From Atherix ibis (Eukaryota; Arthropoda; Insecta; Diptera; Athericidae): DNA of 64,000 nucleotides. Below the pieces are notes generated by a model. It was not told the DNA's origin. It made no database searches and saw only the letters and a program-made list of their open reading frames with translations. Both the position numbers and the translations under genes were made by a program. Shown piece by piece: positions 46,892 through 59,560 of this stretch. The stretch's first letter is position 1. Each line of letters begins with the position of its first letter. The stretch is from contig OY282606.1 in assembly GCA_958298945.1 (NCBI GenBank), forward strand, positions 95,425,696-95,489,695, in the 5' to 3' direction.

Positions 46892-49800
46892 TATATATAA
46901 TTACAAAAGTTAGAATATATAATAAAAAAAATTATTTATTAACAAGTGAATTTTCGTTATGTTTTATTTAACTTTACTTTCCGAACCACAAATTGGATAA
47001 ATATTTGCTCAGAATATTTCGAACTCATAATATTGAGCAAATAATTTAATATTTTCGATTTGTTTTTTTTTTGTTATTATATCAAGAAGCATTAGTACTG
47101 AAGTGTTATTCTAATCGTCAAGACACTAAATTCCATTAGAGAAAATGCACTAAGCCATAATCGAATTTCGAAAAGTAAGAGTCCTTTCCGATATGGCCAC
47201 AACAAAAGACTAATAATAGTTTTTATTTTCATCTTTACATATAATATCTCTTATGTATATACGAGTATTTATTATTTTGAAATAGACAAAAAATAAGTAC
47301 AATTTTCAAATATTATTTTTTTCCACACCTTTAAACTTATCAAAAATTTATTTTCTTATTTACAAATTTTCTGATAAGTTAAGTAAATAATTTTCAATTT
47401 TACTATAACAAGTTAGTAAATAAAATAAATTTAGTTATTTTTTTTTTGTCGTCGAGATTTTTTTTATTCTAATTTTATGTAAAACAGGTAGAAACTGGAA
47501 AAGATTCAAAAGTAAAAAGATACAAGTTTAAAGAATAACTTTAAGTGTTATAAGGAAATCACTGAATTGCCAAAATAATAAAATTTTCAGATTGCTTGTA
47601 AATGTCATACGAAAAGTTTAATAGATAATTGAATCCAATTCTTCAAATATGCTACAACTGTTCAACCCCAAATATAGCATTCAACATAAATTTTTAACTT
47701 TCTATTCTGAACTTTGATTTATGTATATTCAAAGGTATAAATTCAATTTCGTAAACCTTAGTAAATTAAGGTCTTTTCAATATTTATTTTTTTATTTTTT
47801 CTTAAATATTTACATTTTCTATACGAAAGTTTAAATATCTACACTATTGGTGTAAGCAACAATAATATCCAAACATAAGAAAATAAATTTCGTTTTTCTT
47901 TGGCCAAAGAGCACATCAAGAATGGTTTAAACAATTTTTTTTTTTTTTTTGAAGTAGATATAAAAACTCAATTTAAAAATGAAGATGTACACATGTTTTT
48001 GTTATCCCTATAAGAAGATGAATCAAGAAGAAAAACTAACTTACGGTGAAAGAAAACATTTGTTTCCTCAGCGTTACGGATGGTTCTCAAGAACCATTAG
48101 CTACATTTTTATGGACAATGGCGATCGTTCAAGATTCCATGCACTTATGTTATTTTCCTTTACGTGAGAAGAAAATAGAAAAAATTCACAATTGGATTTT
48201 TCCCAGTTAAGGGTGAACTTGGCAGAAATAAGAATCATTTTTTGTTGTTACATAATAAATATTTTTTGTTCTTAGTAATTTCTATCTATAGTAGAAAACT
48301 GAATAAAAGACATCAAAGCAAAAAAAAACAACAACCGAAATTTATACTAATTTACTAAAGTATTAATTACACGAAATGTAAAAAGTTAAATAAGAAAATC
48401 ATTATTTCCTCATTTGTTAATAATATTCTAGGTTATCGATAGAAAAAGGCTCTATTTCAAACATAATGAAGGATTATTATTTTCGATAGGAAAAATACCA
48501 TGTTTGATTAAAGATAATAATATAGTGAAATATAATTGAGCTATTAACAAGATATTTGCTAACTTATTCTTAGAGAATAAATGAACTAGGAGATATTTTT
48601 ATACAAAAAAAAAAGAAAAGGAAATACTGAATATATCTATACCATAATAATAGATATCAAAAGATATTAATTTACAAAAGAGTAATTATTTTGTATATTG
48701 CAATTAATTAGAGATGTAGCTATTGCTAAGAAAATTAATAGTAACCGGAAAATAAGAAAATTTTCCAGCTACAAAGAACTAATTTATACGATTCTCATTA
48801 AAATGAAAAAGAAAATTTTTATAGAGCATATTTAGAATTTATAAAAAAATTAATTAGGAAATAAAAAATCTTTTAGAGACCTGTAAAATATCATCAATAA
48901 TGAGAATCAAATATAAATATATTTATATGCAGCGCAAGCACATGCAAATATATTTGTTTAATTAGAAATTACAAACGTAAATACCAATATAAATTTTGTC
49001 TATTCATTTGACTTCTAGTATAATTAAGCAATTATCAGTATCATCTGTGTCAATGCAATCGTACGGTTTGAGATTCCGTAAACTGATATTGTTGGGGATT
49101 TGTACTGTTATAGTGTCCGAAAATTGTCGAGTTCTTGTCATTACTCAGACGCTTTTCTGGTGCAATCAAATAAACGGAAAACAATATTGTAATATATACG
49201 ACTAGTAACCGCATTACGTATAGTTATACTCGTACATGTGAATCCCGAAGGACTTCTCTTTTGGTAATGTGCTCGTTATGGTATACTGTGAAGATTGCTC
49301 TGCAGCATTAACAACTACCCAAACTATAAATGAGTAGATGCATCCTTCTGGATGAACGGATTTTCATCTTAAGAATTTGGAGGGTTGGATTATCTTCTAG
49401 AAAATTAAAGTGCTTTTTACAATCCTTACCGGAATTGTCATATGCGCATGGGGTTCTACACACAACGAATTGTATTTGTCCTCAATTCATATAGCATAGT
49501 TGCATTGCGGTGGTTTTACGTGTTGTTATTACTCGTATTCCACAAGAACTTATTCCGATACGTAAACCTAAGCCAACGACTGAGACTAAAGAGATTTAAT
49601 TTTGCGACAAATATTCACCATTTGCTTTAGCAACATTGTTGACGTATCTTATTTGATACTAAAAGAAACAGTCACATATCCAACTAAGAGTGGAAATTCT
49701 GTACATACTCGTACGTAAGTTGATGATGTGTGAATTTCCAACGAATTCTCAAATTGCAATTATGCATACTCAAATCTAGCTTCACTGAAATTAAAATGTT

Positions 49801-51011
49801 ATCGACTGTGAACAGGACATAGTATTTCATGCAGAAAATATTTTCATAATTAATATAACTGCATATACTCGCATTCTTGTACAGGTAAATATTAAAAATG
49901 TAAAAATAAATTAAAGAACTATGCTGAAACTATGATCGAAAAGTACTCATTTCATCTTAAATAGAAAAATAAATGATAAAAATTATTTAAAAAACTTTTT
50001 AATATAAAATCGGTTGTACAAAATTGTTATTATTTTTAATGTTGGAAATATAAAAGTAAAAAAAAATACTTTTTATAAAAAAAGAGCTGTGTACTCTGAA
50101 GATATATAACAGCTATTATCAGAGACTGTACTAAATTTCGCAATTAGAAAGAAATTTTGTTAGGATAGCCCGCAACGAGTGTAGGTAAATTGCTCTGTTT
50201 AAAATGTAAAAAAATAAGTGTATCTTACGTAGTATCACAGATGCATACAGCATATATCAAAGTAGGATATTCCCCAAAAATAATAATAATATATAATGAA
50301 AAATTGTGCACTGAAGCAACAATAGTCAATTAGGCCCCCATAAGGATTAACTGGGTAGTAGAATTTTTTGAATCTATAGAAGGATTAACTGGATGATTGA
50401 AGAAGTCGAGGTCATTGTATGCCCACATTATGCTAGATACAAAAATCTATTGAACTCTAAATACAGAAAAAATCTATATGATTGAATGACCATGTAGAAA
50501 AAGACACACGGAAACTTAGTATATTGATGCTAACCGCTGTCTTGGTACTATATGCAATCGAAAATTGGTTATTTCATATGCAAAAATACTTCTAAGGAGC
50601 TGATCTCCATATAATCCCAAGTAGTTAAAAAAAGTTATTAACTTTTCACAACACACATCGTACTTTACGAAATGCATGATTTTCAACCTTAGATACTTTT
50701 ATGTACATAGATAGGGTCAAGAAAATCAAGGTTGACGAGTCTCCAAAATATTACCTTATATTACCCCTCAGTAAATATTTCACGATGAGTTAGTTTAATA
50801 TAAGCTTATACGATTTTCGTTGAAGATAGAATATTCACCTTGCTCTTCAACTTATCGCCATCTGTAACTAAAATTTTTGAGATTGTATACAATAAGAATG
50901 CCCAGCGTTTTTAAAACTTTAAGATAAGACTTACTAAGTTGAATGATTCACATTAGAGTTAAAATCTTATTCGAAATTAAGTTATAAATATGATTTCCAA
51001 AACAATATACG
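46892..51011. other. No gene seen; AT-rich with one dispersed repeat
   Basis: No frame with protein-like composition. 48757-48823 resembles 51128-51196 (shared AACTAATTTATAC and CTCATTAAAAT). A less AT-rich patch at 49000-49650 holds no recognisable domain. Confidence 0.5.
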
Positions 51012-51255
51012 GTTTTCTATGGGAAGGCATACAACCTTAACCGGCCGCCATTTTAATATATTTTGTGCATAATATTAATTAGAATTATACCTATTCTTTA
51101 AAAAAATTGATAACAACTGAGAGATAACAAAATATCCTAGCTTCTAAAAACTAATTTATACAATACTCATTAAAATCTATAAGAAAAATTTTATTAAGTT
51201 AAAATAGGATTTCTATTAAAAGGCATACAACCTAAACAGACCGCAATTTTAATAT
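51012..51255. repeat. ~48-bp direct repeat pair
   Basis: TTTCTATGGGAAGGCATACAA...CCGCCATTTTAATATA at 51012-51060 recurs with several changes at 51208-51255. Between them lies the second copy of the 48757 repeat (51128-51196), so the area looks like a mosaic of one unidentified repeat family. Confidence 0.7.
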
Positions 51256-51616
51256 AAATTTATTTTGATTTAAACTATTCGTAAAGTGTAGGTATTGCAA
51301 ATTTATGTAAGAACCGTTTTCAATTAAATCAAAGTAATGTCAAAACAGCTTATTCATAATTATCTTTATTTTGTGTAAAATTTTTAATGTATTTTTTGTG
51401 CTTATAAATAAAATGGGCTGTTTCAGCTGAACGAAAATCAAAAAAATTTTTCAAAGGTCACATATATATATTAAAGAAAAAACAGTGATCAATTAATATG
51501 CTGTTAGGTCAGAAGAAGTTATTTGGCTCTGACTTATGCAACTACTGTAACTGGTACTGGAGAAAGATGCCGTCAGAGGATTGTAAACTTTTCGACAGCT
51601 GAATTGGATTCTTTGA

Positions 51617-51660
51617 TGCCAGCGTTCTATTGAGTATATAGTTACAATAGAACGCTGGCA
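51617..51660. repeat. Perfect 16-bp-arm hairpin
   Basis: TGCCAGCGTTCTATTG (51617-51632) and its exact complement (51645-51660) are separated by a 12-base AT-rich loop. The arms are more GC-rich than nearly all flanking DNA. Confidence 0.9.
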
Positions 51661-53540
51661 TTTACATGTGTAGAACACCCTACAAAAAATTCATTTACTT
51701 AAACTTGTATGCAATTATTAATAATTGTAAAAAAGACTTACCACTTATGTAATCGCAAAATATTTATTATATTCCAGTAAAAATGAAAAAAACTTCTACA
51801 GGCTTATGGCCATAACGATAACTGGCCATGGACAGGCGACAAGATTAGAAATAATTATAATGACGTATTTGTTTTTTTTTTTTTTTGTTTAATCGGACAT
51901 AATCCGTGTGATTTCGTTTATATCTTAGCAGGTAGTCTCAGTAAAATCTGCAAAAATAAAGAAAATGTTAAAAGAATTAAAAAAATATATTTAAAGTGAT
52001 GATACTTTAGATATTTATTAAATTAAAGGTAGATATTTACTCTTTAATACAAAATTATTATTTTTTTCGTTTGTTTTTTTTCCCAAAAAATTTTAATTCC
52101 CGTTTGAATTATAATATAATAAAAATAAATTTTCTAACCTTATGTAAACGATTAACATATTTTATTAATTTTACACTTGCTTAAGGAATTTGAAATATTT
52201 TAAAAAGCACGTGTACATATCATTTAAGGATTCCTACAAATTAATACAAAAATCAATATGTACATATTAAATATTTGTTAGGGGACTTGCTATTTGCCTA
52301 TTGTGCCGTTTAAAAGATAGTGTGTGTGAACATTGTCACTGGAAACAATTAAAAAGTAAAATACCCCAAAGGTACGAATCAGGTATGTAGTACGTGCTTG
52401 TAGGCGAATCCGGTTTGTCCGTTCGTCAGTGCAAATGGTTTGAAATTTAGTTTTGTAGACCAGTATCCGTTCGTACTAATGTTTCAGTAGATGATAACTT
52501 TTCTTTTAATAGAAACAACAAATAATTATTAAAATTTCATAGCTCTAGTCTTAAAAGTGTTTCTTTCAATATTCACAGAACTATAGTAGAAGTTTAAAAG
52601 AGAGACCAGGTGAGCTGTTAGAAAAGTTTCACCAACTTTCTAATTAGTTTCTTGTCGTTACAATTAATATAAACCATAGAGTTAGGAATTGTAGTATTTT
52701 TAAGAACTATTACGTGGTATATGTGTGTATATGTTTAAAGTACAATAAAATTGTATAAAAAATAAAATCGTTTTATACCGAAGGCGACATTATTCATTGT
52801 ATGTGCATTTACAACAATAACTAGGCCAGCTTCTATTAAATCAACCCTAAATAATCCTTCAAATGCGAATGTACATTAAGATGAGAGTGGATATTACGAT
52901 TCGAGTTTATAATTTCGTCTATAATAATATGCTGACGTAAATTTTAATTATATTTTTTTCTTATTTTGTATTTAACTATTTGATTTAATGCTTTCATTAT
53001 TCATTTACTGAACCGGAAAAATACAATTAATCCGATTCCATAAATATCAAAACTTCGATGTTAAGTACATACACATGTAGATGTGGAATGTGCATAATAT
53101 TCATGATTATCGTAAGAGACACACATGCTGATATGTTGTTTATTCAGAGTAGCTTTCCAACTTCCGCATAAAATTAAGCTTATTGTGTAAAATTTACAGT
53201 ATCCGAGTATGTATTTATTGATAATGCGTTTATAATACTGCATTGTGTTGATAGTAAATTTACCAACCGATTATTAAATTTTATGTGCGAATTTATTGTT
53301 AGTTGAATTTATAAAATCATTTTGTCGAAAGTCTATCCAATTAAGTATTTTCAAATTTGTAAAATATATTGAGTTGCTCAGTTTCTTAGTCAAATAATTT
53401 TTCAATCATTAGTATTTTTTCCAATAAATTTTAAACAACATTTAGTTTAACATAAAGATATGACAGAAATTTAATGAAACTGATTTTTCTTTGCAATAAT
53501 TTTATGTTTATTTTAACGTAACAAGAATTATCCGCTCCAG
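51661..53540. other. No gene seen
   Basis: AT-rich sequence without a supportable frame or recognised repeat. A mixed-composition patch at 52280-52450 has no coding pattern. Confidence 0.5.
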
Positions 53541-54385
53541 AGTAGTTTTATCAGCTAGCTTCAACTGGAATCGTTTTCAGCTCCTCGATTATATTCCTAT
53601 GGAGACAGTATCTATATGACGTCTTTACAAGTGATTTTTAATCTTGGCAAACGAAAAAAATCATGCGGACCTTGATCAGCTGAATACGGAGTCACAGGAA
53701 TCCTGTGGGACAGTGGGCGTTGCCTCCTCACAAGAGCCCTTATTAGTTCATCATTTTCATCAGTGTCCGATGTTACATGAGCGAGGTTTGTCTTCCACTG
53801 ATTCTTCGTATTCAGTCTCGACGGACGTGTCGTTGAACGGAGTTCCTCGGTTACACTCCTTTGAATGTTTTTGACAGTACAAAGATGACGTTCTTTAAAG
53901 TCTTTTTTGATTTTAGGGAACAAAAGGGTCTCATGGACTTTGGTCAGGTGAATAGAGGGACTGGGAAACCGCAGGAATCCTTTGTATCGAAAAAAAACTC
54001 ATTGATGGAGATGATCGTGTTATGGTAGAACCACCCAAGTATGTGCAATGTCCGATTGGACGACCAAAACACTTTTTATTAAAGCATTGTTTTCTTCAAT
54101 GAATTCTTTAGAAAAAATTTGTTCTTCGATGGTCTGAGCTCACAAGGGCCCTCAGTCGCTTCATTGAGCGAGGTTAATCTTTTACTGATTCTCCTCGACA
54201 AACGCTTTATGCTATCGGAAAACCTCTGTTCATCATAAGGAATATTTTCCATTAGGTCATTGCTACTTTTCGTAAATCAAACTCGCGGCTTTATAAAGCT
54301 TAAGACAAAATTTGATGGCACACCGTTGATCAAATTTCATCAAGCTTAAGACAAAATTTTATGGCACACTGTTGAACGGTCAATA
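53540..54385 (-). pseudogene. Scrambled mariner remnant, third lineage
   Basis: On the minus strand an N-terminal piece QRCAIKFCLKLYKAASLTYE (about 54270-54325) precedes FPKIKKDFKERHLCTVKNIQRSVTEEL (about 53830-53923), then a second, partial C-terminal set: PYSADQGPHDFFRLPRLKI (about 53635-53695) and HRNIIEELKTIPVEAS (about 53560-53605). The order shows two overlapping copies. A short direct repeat (AAGCTTAAGACAAAATTTGATGGCACAC-like, 54296 and 54350) lies in the N-terminal part. Ends of the element were not found. Confidence 0.72.
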
Positions 54386-54399
54386 AGGAATATTACCTG

Positions 54400-54934
54400 C
54401 AAGTTATGCGTAAGTCAGAAACGAAGAAATCCGTCAGAAACGCCCGGATTTGTGGAAGAACAAAAATTGGCTTTTGCACCATGATAACGCCCCTGCTCAC
54501 GCCTCGTTCCTTCTGTGCGAATTTTTTGCCAAAAAGAACACACTTATAATGCCGCAGTCACCGTATTCCCAAGATCTGGCCCCCTGTGACTTTTTATTGT
54601 TCCCGAAACAGATTCTTTGATCCATTTTTTGGAATGGGCAAAAATCGAAGACGAGCCAAAATACGTGTAAGCAAAGCAGCTGTCAAAAATTAACTGAACA
54701 TTCAAAATGGCCGAACTGGTTGTCATAAGTGAGAGACATGAGTACCAATATAACGAAACAAAAAAATCGAAGACGAGCCAAAACACGTGCAAGCAAAGCA
54801 GCTGTCAAAAATTAACTGAACATTCAAAATGGCCGAACTTGTCGGCATAAGTGAGAGACATGAGTATCAATATAACGAATATACGTAACCCGTGGAAATT
54901 CAAAATTCGCGATACTTTTGGAACAGACCTCGTA
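54400..54934 (+). pseudogene. Mariner catalytic-domain remnant with duplicated tail
   Basis: Plus-strand translation gives LWKNKNWLLHHDNAPAHASFLLCEFFAKKNTLIMPQ (as separate short blocks), then SPYSPDLAPCDFLLFPKQ, so the last two catalytic aspartates are recognisable. The sequence that follows is a 117-bp direct duplication (54641-54757 and 54763-54879). A terminus-like CGATACTTTTGGAACAGACC ends at 54934. The opposite orientation to the piece at 53540 shows at least two insertions. Confidence 0.75.
54641..54879. repeat. 117-bp direct duplication
   Basis: 54641-54757 and 54763-54879 differ at only a handful of positions, sharing AAAATCGAAGACGAGCCAAA, GCAAAGCAGCTGTCAAAAAT and GTGAGAGACATGAGTA. 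High identity suggests a recent tandem duplication within an otherwise decayed element. Confidence 0.9.
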
Positions 54935-57816
54935 TATAATGTAATATCTTAAAAATATGAAATTAATTCTATATGTAAGTCGTAAAGAAGATTTAGCTAA
55001 TTAGATTTAAATCATATTACAGATTACTCAAACGAATAAAAACATTGTGTATTTAATGCTAGTAAGCTGATTAAATATTTTTACTAAAAAAATTTCTTCT
55101 ATTCGATTTAGATTAGAAATAAAATTCAATTCAGAAAAATGGTTTTCTTTTGCTATAATATTTACTTTAGAAAAATTATGCGTGTATATTAAATGAAATA
55201 ATAATAGTAGTTAGAATAGAGACAGTATAATTTAATTGAAAAAATGGAACTTTTTCATCTTATGAAAAATAGAAAACTTCAAAGGGAGCATTTAAAAGAT
55301 AGAAACTGAAATTTCTTCTACTGTATTTGAATTTCTTCTCTAGAAATCATATTGACTTTCGTTAAATTTCGTAAACATTATTTTGAAATAAACTTTCTTT
55401 TGATGTCATTTCCTTTTAATAATTCTATTGTTAATATAATTTCTTCTTTGGTATTTTTTTTTAAAATTCTTAAATCAATTTATTTTCTGATCAAATTCTA
55501 CTTTTAATAGAAACTGTAAAATTTATTACGACTAAACAAAATAGCGAATGCTTTATAAGCAATTTTATTTATTGTACTTAGTATAAAACTATATAAAAGA
55601 AAACTAAAATTTTAGAAGAAAATCATTATATACCAAAATAAAAATTGCTAAGTGATTTTTTAATTGGAATCTGTTGAAATAATATTTTTAATTGTAGCAG
55701 GTATGAAAATATTTTCGATTTATTAATGATAAAAAAAGTTTCTGATGATAAAAAAAAGCTTCTAAAAGAATATTTTCGAAAAACTTCCTTTATGGGTAAG
55801 TACATATTTTTGAGAAATTATTTTCTAAATTTAATTGATTTGTTATTGGGTTTGTACATAAATTTTCCCAAAGGTATTTTGATTTTTTATTTATAAAGTT
55901 TTTTTTTCTAATCTCCTGAAATGTATTCTGTCAAATAAGTTTTCGAAATTGATAAATCGAACAGAAAATAATCTGGATTCATTTTGTCGCCTTCAAATTA
56001 GACTCTATTGATGGCAACGATTAACCCACTCTTCGAAACACTTTTTATAAATGCTTGTTTTTATCGTGTTTAGCTATTTCTGGTTATTTTTCTTTATGGC
56101 AACAATGAAGTTAATGTATCTTCCACAAAGTGCTAATTTTAGTTTAGAAAACAGGAAAAAGTTGTATGGAAACATATCGATAACCTTCGTTGAGTTTGTT
56201 TTGGCAATTAATTGTGTACAATGGTTGCTGTGTAGAACATTGCATTAACATGATAAGAATTTTTACAATTGTTCTGCTACAAACCTTTTCTTTTCCGGCA
56301 AATACTCTTTTTTAAATGCCTAATAATGCTCAGATAATATTGTTTGTTGACGGTTTTTCCCTCCGAGTTAACAAAGATATTTGCGGTTCATTATAGAAGC
56401 GCCACTCCGAAGCTTGATGACTTAAAATTGTGAGAGACGATTCATTAGATATGTTCTGCTTCCGAGCTATCTTCAACTAGAATGACAATATCCCATGCTT
56501 AGATTAAAAAATACCTGGATAGGCCCGAACGTCAAGTTTTCGTTTATGTATACGCAATTTTCTGTCTAAATTATCTCAAAAGCGGCAAGAAATTGTTATT
56601 ATCTAGACATGACACCCACTGACATCTAGTTTCTATAATAGAAATTTATTGAATTCCAAAAGCTTAATTAATATTCATTTTACCTCATTTATTCCCAAGA
56701 AAAATATAATTTAAACATGACAGAAGGCAACGTTTATTTTTTTCCAATCTTCTGGTATTAAATGCAATTGTATTTTATGTTTATTATTTATTTTGTATAT
56801 AACAATCAAATATTAAGCGCCTCAATTTTGTTAAGTTTCGGAGAGTTTTAAAACACGCCATTCTCCATGAAATGGTTGCATACCGAAATGCTTGCATACT
56901 TTTGTTTACATTTAGATACTAATCGCGAAGTGACAGTTTAAGTGAGGTTTTATTAAATTTGAAATAGTTTACAAACATAATAGTTTTATACTTCACGACA
57001 GGAAATAGGAAGTTTTATTTTAGGATACGAAGTGTTTCGTGATAGGTTATTTTGTAAGTGTGTCCGTTCTAAAGATTTTATTTTCGAAAAAATTTGGAAA
57101 GAATCCAGTTCTTTTATGATATGAGATCCCATGCCGATTGTCTTCACTTTGTTGATCTTTCCGCAATCAAATGCATTGGATGTCAATTAGATAGTGGCAT
57201 GTCTTCAACCAGAACTTTACCATTTTCGTGTTCCACTCGTATGCTTGTGTTTTCGGTATAACTGACTAATCAGAAGTGTTCTTTAACATTAGCAATGATT
57301 GTCAATAAGAACTTTTATTAGAAACATTTAATTTCAGGAAAATTCTTTGTTCGGTTTTTTTTTTAATATTAAAAATTGCAGACCGAACTTCATGTTGTTG
57401 ACCAACAAAACCAATAGTTGTACACCAACTAGTTGACAGATCGCGCCAATACTCTACGTGACGGTACCAACTTTACTACAAAACATTTTTTTCATATCTT
57501 TTATGAAATAAAAAATTTAGTCTAGATTTCTTTCGTAATCTTTATGATGTTAAGTATAAAAGGCATATTCTTAGACAATAATTACATAATTAAAGCAACA
57601 TTTAAATTTAAAAAAAAAACTCCCAACAAATTGGATTCTTCAACTTTTTTTACCAAAAATTAACAATTAACAAATTTATTCAACTGTAAAATTGTATAAT
57701 CAAAAATGAAATCCTAAATTATTCTAGAATATGTAGTTGAAAAAAATCTTTAATATTACACAAAAGAAAAAGCCTAAATTAATTAACCTTTCTGTAATAT
57801 CTCATTTCGATTTAGA
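54935..57816. other. No gene seen
   Basis: AT-rich, no supportable frame. Small patches of mixed composition at 56230-56480 and 57000-57240 show no domain, conserved motif or paired splice signals that I can defend. Confidence 0.5.
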
Positions 57817-57835
57817 GGGGGGGGGGGGGGGGGGG
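57817..57835 (+). repeat. Poly-G run of 19 bases
   Basis: An uninterrupted G19 tract follows TTTAGA in sequence that is otherwise AT-rich. Such tracts are rare in this window and prone to sequencing or polymerase slippage, so the exact length is uncertain. Confidence 0.9.
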
Positions 57836-58139
57836 TAAGTTATGAGAAGAATAATTTAACATTATTGATTAGAACATTAAATATAAATTCTTAGAATTTT
57901 AGATGTTAGAAAAAAATTTGATTGTGAATCAATTATGTCCATTAACAGGAAATTATATCACTTAATATTCTCTTTTCTGCTAATTCTGAAAAATCTCTAC
58001 GAAAGATATACATACTATATGTGTATACTAATTTTCTTTTATAGCAATTGCCTACAATTTGTTCTTTTCCTTTGAATTATGTTAAAATTTAATCTCAAGT
58101 AAATTGACCGTTCCGAAGATTAAATTTATCTCGTTTTAC

Positions 58140-59164
58140 TTTCGATCTTATAGAATTCTATCATATCCATTTTGGTGATAAATGAAAAAAAAACGGAAAA
58201 GGATGAAAAGTGCAAAATAGCATATCGACTTTTATGTATTTGTGTGTATGAATATAGTCGAAGATGTACACATTAAGAAAAAGCGGAATGAATAGAAACC
58301 CGAAGAAGTGGACGAAGAGGAGACTTGTAATAGAAAGTGGGCGACCCAGCTTCAACCTCTGAGCTTGACTTCTCTTACAGTAGACCACTTGACCCTTGTC
58401 AAATAATGGATTTCGTGTCCAAAGATTTTGGGTAAAAATTTCATACATGATCGCACACCCTACAACGACGGATATCATTCGTCAATCAATTAAGATTCAC
58501 CGCATGAAATAACATCACACAAAGCTGCCGACACAAAATGATAAATGAGTTTTGGAAAAGCAAGGCCATATCTATTGTTTGTCAATAACTTTTACAGGTT
58601 TATATAAAAAACAAATATCGTAGTTAGTATGTATCTTTTATGTTATTAGCATTCTCTGTTACGGTCAGAAACCCATTTTCTTTTCCAGTTACTTCTTCCT
58701 CTACTCTCATGAACTGTCATTTCTACCACCACGCTCGCACAGATATTCTCCCGTAGTATCGAATCCTTGCGAATCACATTTTATCAAAGCATATCTAACT
58801 ATAGCATGTCGAATTGTAGCGTAGTCCCCAGAAAGGAAAAATTATAAAACTGAGTCCTATATAAACATGTAAACATAAAATGAAGCAAAATTGACGCTTA
58901 TTACTCTTAAAAGTCAACATTATTATGTAAAATGTGTATATGCATTTGGTGTGGTTACATACGAATACGATAGAAGGTGTTGCTGGCGGGTGCTCTACAC
59001 TTGAACATATACAATACGCATAAAAGGCTGCAAGGCCTACAAGGATAAAATCTTAGAAAATTGAACTAAACATTGGGTAAAAATTTCGGCCGCATCATTA
59101 CTTTCTTTTAAGCTTTTGTTGAAAATTTTCTATTTTTTTTTATATATTTTTTTTTAATATTGTA

Positions 59165-59195
<31 letters not shown>

Positions 59196-59560
59196 GCTTA
59201 TATTACTGACACTGCTTTTGTTCGTATCGTTACTCTTATTGTAATCTTTGTGGGCAATATTGTTGTTGTGTCCATTGTGTCCTCGCTGTGATTGTGGTTG
59301 TAATCGTTGTCCTTAAGTATTAAATAAAACCCTGGAGATGTGACTACAGCGATGATAACTAGAACGCTGGGCTATGATATGGACAATAGGATTGGAGGCG
59401 CCACCTCCTCTACTATTCAATTCCCGTCTTTTTCGACCATTTCATCCCTCCTGGTCCTTTTCAAATCTACGCAGAACAGAATAAGGGCCGTGGCGACAGA
59501 CAATAATCGTGAATTATGTGGACAATGATGTCTTCCAGAAAACGGAAGAAGCCCTGTTGT
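58140..59560. other. Mixed-composition island without recognised coding sequence
   Basis: Compared with its flanks this stretch is less AT-rich and free of transposon scraps that I can recognise. It contains pyrimidine-rich and GT-rich runs and an (ATT)10 array at 59166-59195. Several frames of 60-105 codons exist on both strands, none with a known domain. It could be a promoter, untranslated exon or enhancer; the sequence does not decide. Confidence 0.3.
59166..59195. repeat. (ATT)10 microsatellite
   Basis: Ten uninterrupted ATT units, flanked by TGTAT and GCTTAT. Non-coding. Confidence 0.9.

Noticed and set aside
58161..58478. 105-codon minus-strand frame
   Set aside because: No domain, no paired splice sites and low-complexity hydrophobic C-terminus; not enough to call a gene.
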